A DNA stretch of 64,000 nt, from NCBI GenBank assembly GCA_914767715.1, contig OU612073.1, positions 23,746,001 through 23,810,000 of the forward strand. The letters are read 5' to 3'. The notes under the pieces are model-generated. The model ran no database searches. It saw nothing but the letters and a program-made list of their open reading frames with translations, and was not told the DNA's origin. Every line of letters starts with the position of its first letter. The first letter of the stretch is position 1. Shown one piece after another: positions 59,735-64,000 of the stretch. The position numbers were made by a program, and so were the translations under genes. This stretch comes from Membranipora membranacea (Eukaryota > Bryozoa > Gymnolaemata > Cheilostomatida > Membraniporidae).

Positions 59735-62700
59735 ATGAGGGGGACAACTTTATTCCTAACCATCTCTTTACTCTTCTCATTAGCTGCAGCAGCCACAGAG
59801 TTCACAATAACTCTAGATGGTCAGGATAAATACAACGTTACCTGGTCATACGAGGGGACAACTAAGGACGACTACGTCACGTTCACTGTGAGTTTAGTTT
59901 GCTTTCTTTCTTGTCCTTGTCTTTGATTTATTATAATTTCATTTTTGTCATGGCGCTAGGGAGAATTTTCCCTGATTGCATTTTAGATGCTAACAAGTAT
60001 TTGCTCGACAGGCGAATCAGATCTATTTATTGGGTTATCGATTGATGTTTCTTTACTCTATATCATTTAGATCTTTTTTGGGAACGTAAACAAATTAATT
60101 GTATGCAGAGCCTTAACAAGCTAATTCAAAAATTTTCAGATCACCCTTCAATATCATAAGTAATGACCCATCTATAATAATGATATGGTGTATGATGATA
60201 ATATTAATAAAAAACCTGAACTCGTAATAATAATAATATTCTGTTTTGCCATGATAAATGACTAGATTTTCACATACCCTACAGGAGTTTAATTTAGCTA
60301 GAGTTTAATTTCGCTATCTGGTACTAAATTTCACCAGTACTAAATCTCGCTAGTAGGCTTACTAGTGAAAAATAAAAAAAAGGTCCAAGCTGGGATTCGA
60401 ACCCCGGGCATAAATCTCCTTTGGATTGCAAAGCAGACACTTAAACCACTACACCACGTTACGTTAAGAATTGTACATTGTTTATGAAACTATGGTGAGT
60501 GAGTTTAATTTAAGATACACTAAATTTCGAAACCTAGGCAACAACTCGAAAAGCGAATCCTAAATGCCGCGAAAACTAAACTCCTATTCCTATAGGGTAG
60601 ACCATAACTGCCAACAACGTCACACAACTCAAAGTAATAAGCATAGAGGCGAGGTTATGTCAGAACATGGAAGGTTGTCTGTGTAGCCCGTCTGTTTGTC
60701 TGTCAGTAAATGGAAGAAGTGGATTAATGGCTGTTTAGACTCCAAGTATAAATTGACTCATTATCTTGTTAGCCAGGTTCCATAATGTCCGGAACTGCAG
60801 CTTCTAAATTAATGCTGCAAATTCCCAGCGACATGTTAAACAATTATATAAGATGTGTATGGCTTAGCTATTGTGTAAGTTATTGAGGAAAAACAAAAGC
60901 TGATTTCCATAAATTGCATGAATTAAATTAATATACAGGATTAAAAACTGCTTTCCCTTAAATATATTTGCCAGACTTTAGAGTCATGTAGGCAGAATCC
61001 ATTGACAGCAGCTCATCTAGATTTGACAGCTGACATGCATGAGAACTGCAAGTCAAACTTGCCGGCCAAATCCCAAATAACTTGCCAACAATGTCACACA
61101 ACTCAAAGTAATAATCATAGAGGCGAGGTTATGTCAGAACATGGAATGTTGTCTGTGTAGCCCGTCTGTCTGTCTGTCAGTAAATGGAAGAAGTGGATTA
61201 TACAGATGGATAATGAAATTGAGCATAATGCTTGAACTCCACCTCAGGACACAATCATTGACAGGAGTTTTCTCCGATGAAAAGGCTAAAACTTATGAGC
61301 TCTGATGAGTACCTGAGAACTTAGCCCTTGACCCTTAAAGTAAGAGAGTTAATGGATTATAGTTTTGATGGGGCAGGGGGGGATGGCAAGAGTCTTGGGG
61401 GCTCAGACTACTTATTATGACACTCAATTTTTTGCCTTATCTCCAGATAACATGCGAGACAACAGGATGGGTCGGTCTGGGTTTATCTCCTAACGGTGGA
61501 ATGGCCGGAGCGGATCTGGCTGTAGCCTGGGTATCTGCAGATGGTGAGGCTTTTCTTGAGGTGAGAATGCACAGCCCTCTCTATAAACATTTAAGTAGAT
61601 TATGCTCAGTCTTCTAATACACTTCGTATCGAAAAAGGTGAAGTAGTCAGAAATCTGACCCAACTGGGTGATATTTTATCCGGGACCATCCGTCTCTCAC
61701 AAAATTGTTGACTGTTTGTTACTGGGAGGACAATCAAGTTAACAAACTGCTGTTTGAGGTTAAAATTCTGGGATTCTTGCTTTTTCATTGAATGTTTTAG
61801 TTTCGCTCTTTCTGTCTGTCTTTTTCACAAAAAGATAAAAGGTCATTATTTTTACAGGACATGCACGCTTCTTCAAACAGCTTCCCTTCGACAGACGCAT
61901 CAAACGACCTTGAACTCTTATCATCATCAGAAACGGACGGTATCACCACCATCTCATACAAGAGAAGGATCGCTACGTGTGACGATGACGACAACATTAT
62001 AAAGGTCAGGGGTCACCTATCACCAGATATACTCATTCTAAATTTAGTTAAATCAAAGTTTGACTGCTAATTTGATATAGGATTGTTTGTCAGAATTGAT
62101 GGTCAACCAAGACAACTTATTGGCTGAAATTAGTTTCAAAAAGTTATGAATTTTTCTTGTTATAATAGACGGATCTGCTTTGGAAAATAATATCTTTAAA
62201 AATTAAGCACATGGCTGTGTTGAGCATCCTAGTTACAAATACCAAAATGTAGGCCTCTTTTAACTAAGGCATTTTCTAGGACAAGTAAATCATCAACTTA
62301 AAAATTCTAAAATGACCTGCCATGGATAGTTTTTCCTTGAAATAATATCTCTAAAAAATTACGTACATGGCTGTGTTGAGCATCCTAGTTACAAATACCA
62401 AAATGTAGGACTCTTTTAACTAGGGCATTTTCTAGGACAAGTAATTCATCAACTTAAAAATTCTAAAAGTACCTGCCATCGATAGTTTTTTCTGACTTAG
62501 ACTTTATCGTGGCATCAAATATTTTGTATCTAATTTTGAAGAGGGTTTTATAAACATAGTGTCACTTTCCCACCCATTTTCAAAAGAGAAGGCTCTTGTT
62601 TGACAAAGTATGACAGCATAGTATTATTACATCAAGTATTGATTGGGATCTAAAGTTTAATCAACTGAAATGAATTGAATGAATGACTTGATTGTGAAAC

Positions 62701-63887
62701 CATACAACAAAATGCTATGTTGTCATTGACAGCATGCCAGTTAGCCCTAGGCCTTAGTCCTCCTAGCCCTAGGTCTCTGATTCTAGCTAAACATATTTGT
62801 CCTATAAAACGAACTGCTGGTTATTCATTTGATTCCGTAACATTATAAAAATAGAATATGCCAGTAAATATAATTTTCTACAACGCACGCACGATGTTCT
62901 TTTTCTCTACCTCAAACCCAAATATCATGTGACCAAAATGACTATCATATTATCATTTCACCAACTCACTAATTGCTTTGTTCTATAATTATACAGACAT
63001 CTACTACCCGCCTGATATATGCCTACGGCTCAGCAGACCCAGTGGACAATGTACTCCAGTCCTCAGACTACCACTCCAGCAACAGAGGGGCTAAAAGTAT
63101 ATATCTGCTCGACCCTCAGACAGCAGCTAACGCTCTGCCTCAGGATTCTCTCACACATGACTTTCTCACCAACGATGTGAGTATATCAGTCTAATATGCC
63201 ACTTGTCAGCTTGCAGTATTATGACATATATGTTTCTGAGTGAGGGTAACATGGGTCTTATGATTAGAAGAGTACTTCTCTTTCCCTGAATAAGCAGCTT
63301 CAGTAACTTTTTATCACCGCAAGGAATGAGTGAGAAAATAAAAAGAAGAATCAGAAAAATAACGTATCTTGTCTGTGCAAAGTTATTTCTGTGCAATAGA
63401 AAGAACACTTGTCCATCATTGCTGTAACAATGTTAGGTTACTTTAGATCAATTTCTCTATTTTTTCTCCAGTATGAAATACCGAACCAAGACACAGAGTA
63501 TTACTGCTCCTTCCACGACCCACCAGTACTTAACGGAAAACACCACATCGTGGCAGTAAGTAATCCTTTATCGCTTTATGATTGCTCAATTTCTCATCGC
63601 ATACTTTATCCCAGTTTATTTGCTTTTTTTTTAATTTCATTACTTATTGCATTGCGTAATCAGGGTATATGTATGATTATATCCCCATCCTACCACAGGT
63701 TGAGCCTCTGGTGACACCAGGTAACGAGGGAATCGTACATCACATTGTTATCTACGCTTGCTGGGGAGTAGAAAACGAACACATCGTGGGTAACAATAAG
63801 ACAGAGGGAGTCTGCTTCACAGACGCTATGCCTGAATTCTTCGGTTCCTGTCGAAGTGTATTCTATGCCTGGGCTATTGGTGGATCG
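59735..63887 (+). CDS. DBH-like (MOXD/DBH family) copper monooxygenase, N-terminal 289 codons
   Basis: Six exons in view: 59735-59887, 61447-61560, 61858-62004, 62997-63176, 63472-63555 and 63699-63887. Each is a multiple of three, so all introns are phase 0. The last ends in a donor and the gene continues beyond the window. Residues 1-20 are a signal peptide (MRGTTLFLTISLLFSLAAAA). A DOMON domain follows, with GWVGLGLSPNGGMAGADLAV typical of it. Next comes the Cu2 monooxygenase N-domain: YEIPNQDTEYYC, the copper-ligand pair KHHIV (His 222-223) and VHHIVIYACW (His 240-241), then MPEFFGSCRSVFYAWAIGG. Enzymes of this family hydroxylate small amines or related substrates in the secretory pathway using ascorbate and O2. 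The ATG at 59735 was preferred over the in-frame one at 59690 because it has A at -3 and starts the signal peptide. I cannot choose between DBH, tyramine hydroxylase and MOXD1. Confidence 0.92.
60280..60600 (-). mobile_element. MITE-like element with a tRNA-like core and T-run, in intron 1 of the monooxygenase gene
   Basis: The ends are inverted: CAGGAGTTTAATTT on the left and AACTAAACTCCTATTCCTA on the right. TAAATTTCGCTA-like motifs repeat inside. On the minus strand 60470-60385 reads like a tRNA: A box TGGTGTAGTGGTTTAAG, then GGGGTTCGAATCCC as T-arm/B box, then a T8 run. The acceptor stem does not pair, so I call it a tRNA-derived SINE or MITE core rather than a tRNA gene. Confidence 0.65.
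60613..61205. repeat. Direct ~118-bp duplication in monooxygenase intron 1
   Basis: About 60613-60730 and 61083-61205 are nearly identical, including GTCACACAACTCAAAGTAAT and CATAGAGGCGAGGTTATGTC and ending AGTAAATGGAAGAAGTGGAT. They are about 470 bp apart, in the same orientation. Confidence 0.85.
62182..62495. repeat. Tandem ~157-bp duplication in monooxygenase intron 3
   Basis: Two adjacent copies share ACATGGCTGTGTTGAGCATC, TTTTCTAGGACAAGTAA and CCTGCCAT(G/C)GATAGTTTTT, with few differences. It lies wholly between exons 3 and 4. Confidence 0.85.
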
Positions 63888-64000
63888 GTAAGTAAATCAA
63901 TATTCTAAGAGAATTTTATGCTTTATGCTCTACCATCAAACAGGACATCACAGATATACTGGAAGTAAACTGATTCTGCACTCTGTGATTAAGGTCTATA

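Overview
This window is nuclear DNA from an invertebrate animal. Its genes are split by many GT-AG introns, are TA-rich between exons, and encode metazoan proteins (PPIL4, a DOMON/copper monooxygenase, a 13-finger C2H2 protein). Tandem arrays, foldback elements, a tRNA-derived SINE and decayed LINEs are abundant. Nothing bacterial or organellar is present. I cannot place the species from sequence alone. Gene models below were built by hand from splice sites and codon phase; where I say phases agree, every junction was counted.

Layout. 0.6-5.0 kb: exons of a Mutator-like (MULE) transposase gene with an internal stop. 5.3-6.3 kb: a tandem array with ~115/135-bp alternating units. 6.3-10.9 kb: intergenic, with a ~120-bp palindrome and a ~620-bp foldback element. 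11.0-12.2 kb: a small gene with a TATA box encoding an unrecognised 110-residue protein. 14.0-17.5 kb (+) and 20.2-24.4 kb (-): two convergent paralogues of an ATP-grasp enzyme, each with seven coding exons of nearly identical lengths. 24.5-27.0 kb: a SINE and a 1,973-bp foldback element, both in one copy of a short duplicated sequence whose other copy is still empty. 27-30.8 kb: decayed repeats, including a CR1/Jockey-like reverse transcriptase scrap. 30.9-40.2 kb (-): complete PPIL4, 11 coding exons, 439 codons. 40.8-42.3 kb: two possible exons of an unrecognised minus-strand gene. 45.2-49.6 kb (+): the zinc-finger gene. 50.3-52.6 kb: a foldback, palindromic tandem repeats and hairpins. 55.5-56.5 kb: a 5'-truncated RTE-like LINE. 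58.0-58.2 kb: a 9-bp satellite. 59.6 kb to the end (+): a secreted DBH/MOXD-family monooxygenase cut off by the window edge.

The most unusual observation is in PPIL4. The 51-bp minisatellite spanning 2.6 kb upstream of exon 5 is a 51-fold tandem copy of that exon's own 3' splice site: 32 nt of intron end plus the first 19 nt of exon. Only the copy next to the exon keeps the protein open; every other copy leads to a stop within about ten codons. The donor of the same exon abuts a (GACA)n microsatellite. The convergent ATP-grasp pair is also notable: exon 4 differs between copies by three silent changes while exon 1 is only ~64% identical in protein, which suggests gene conversion.
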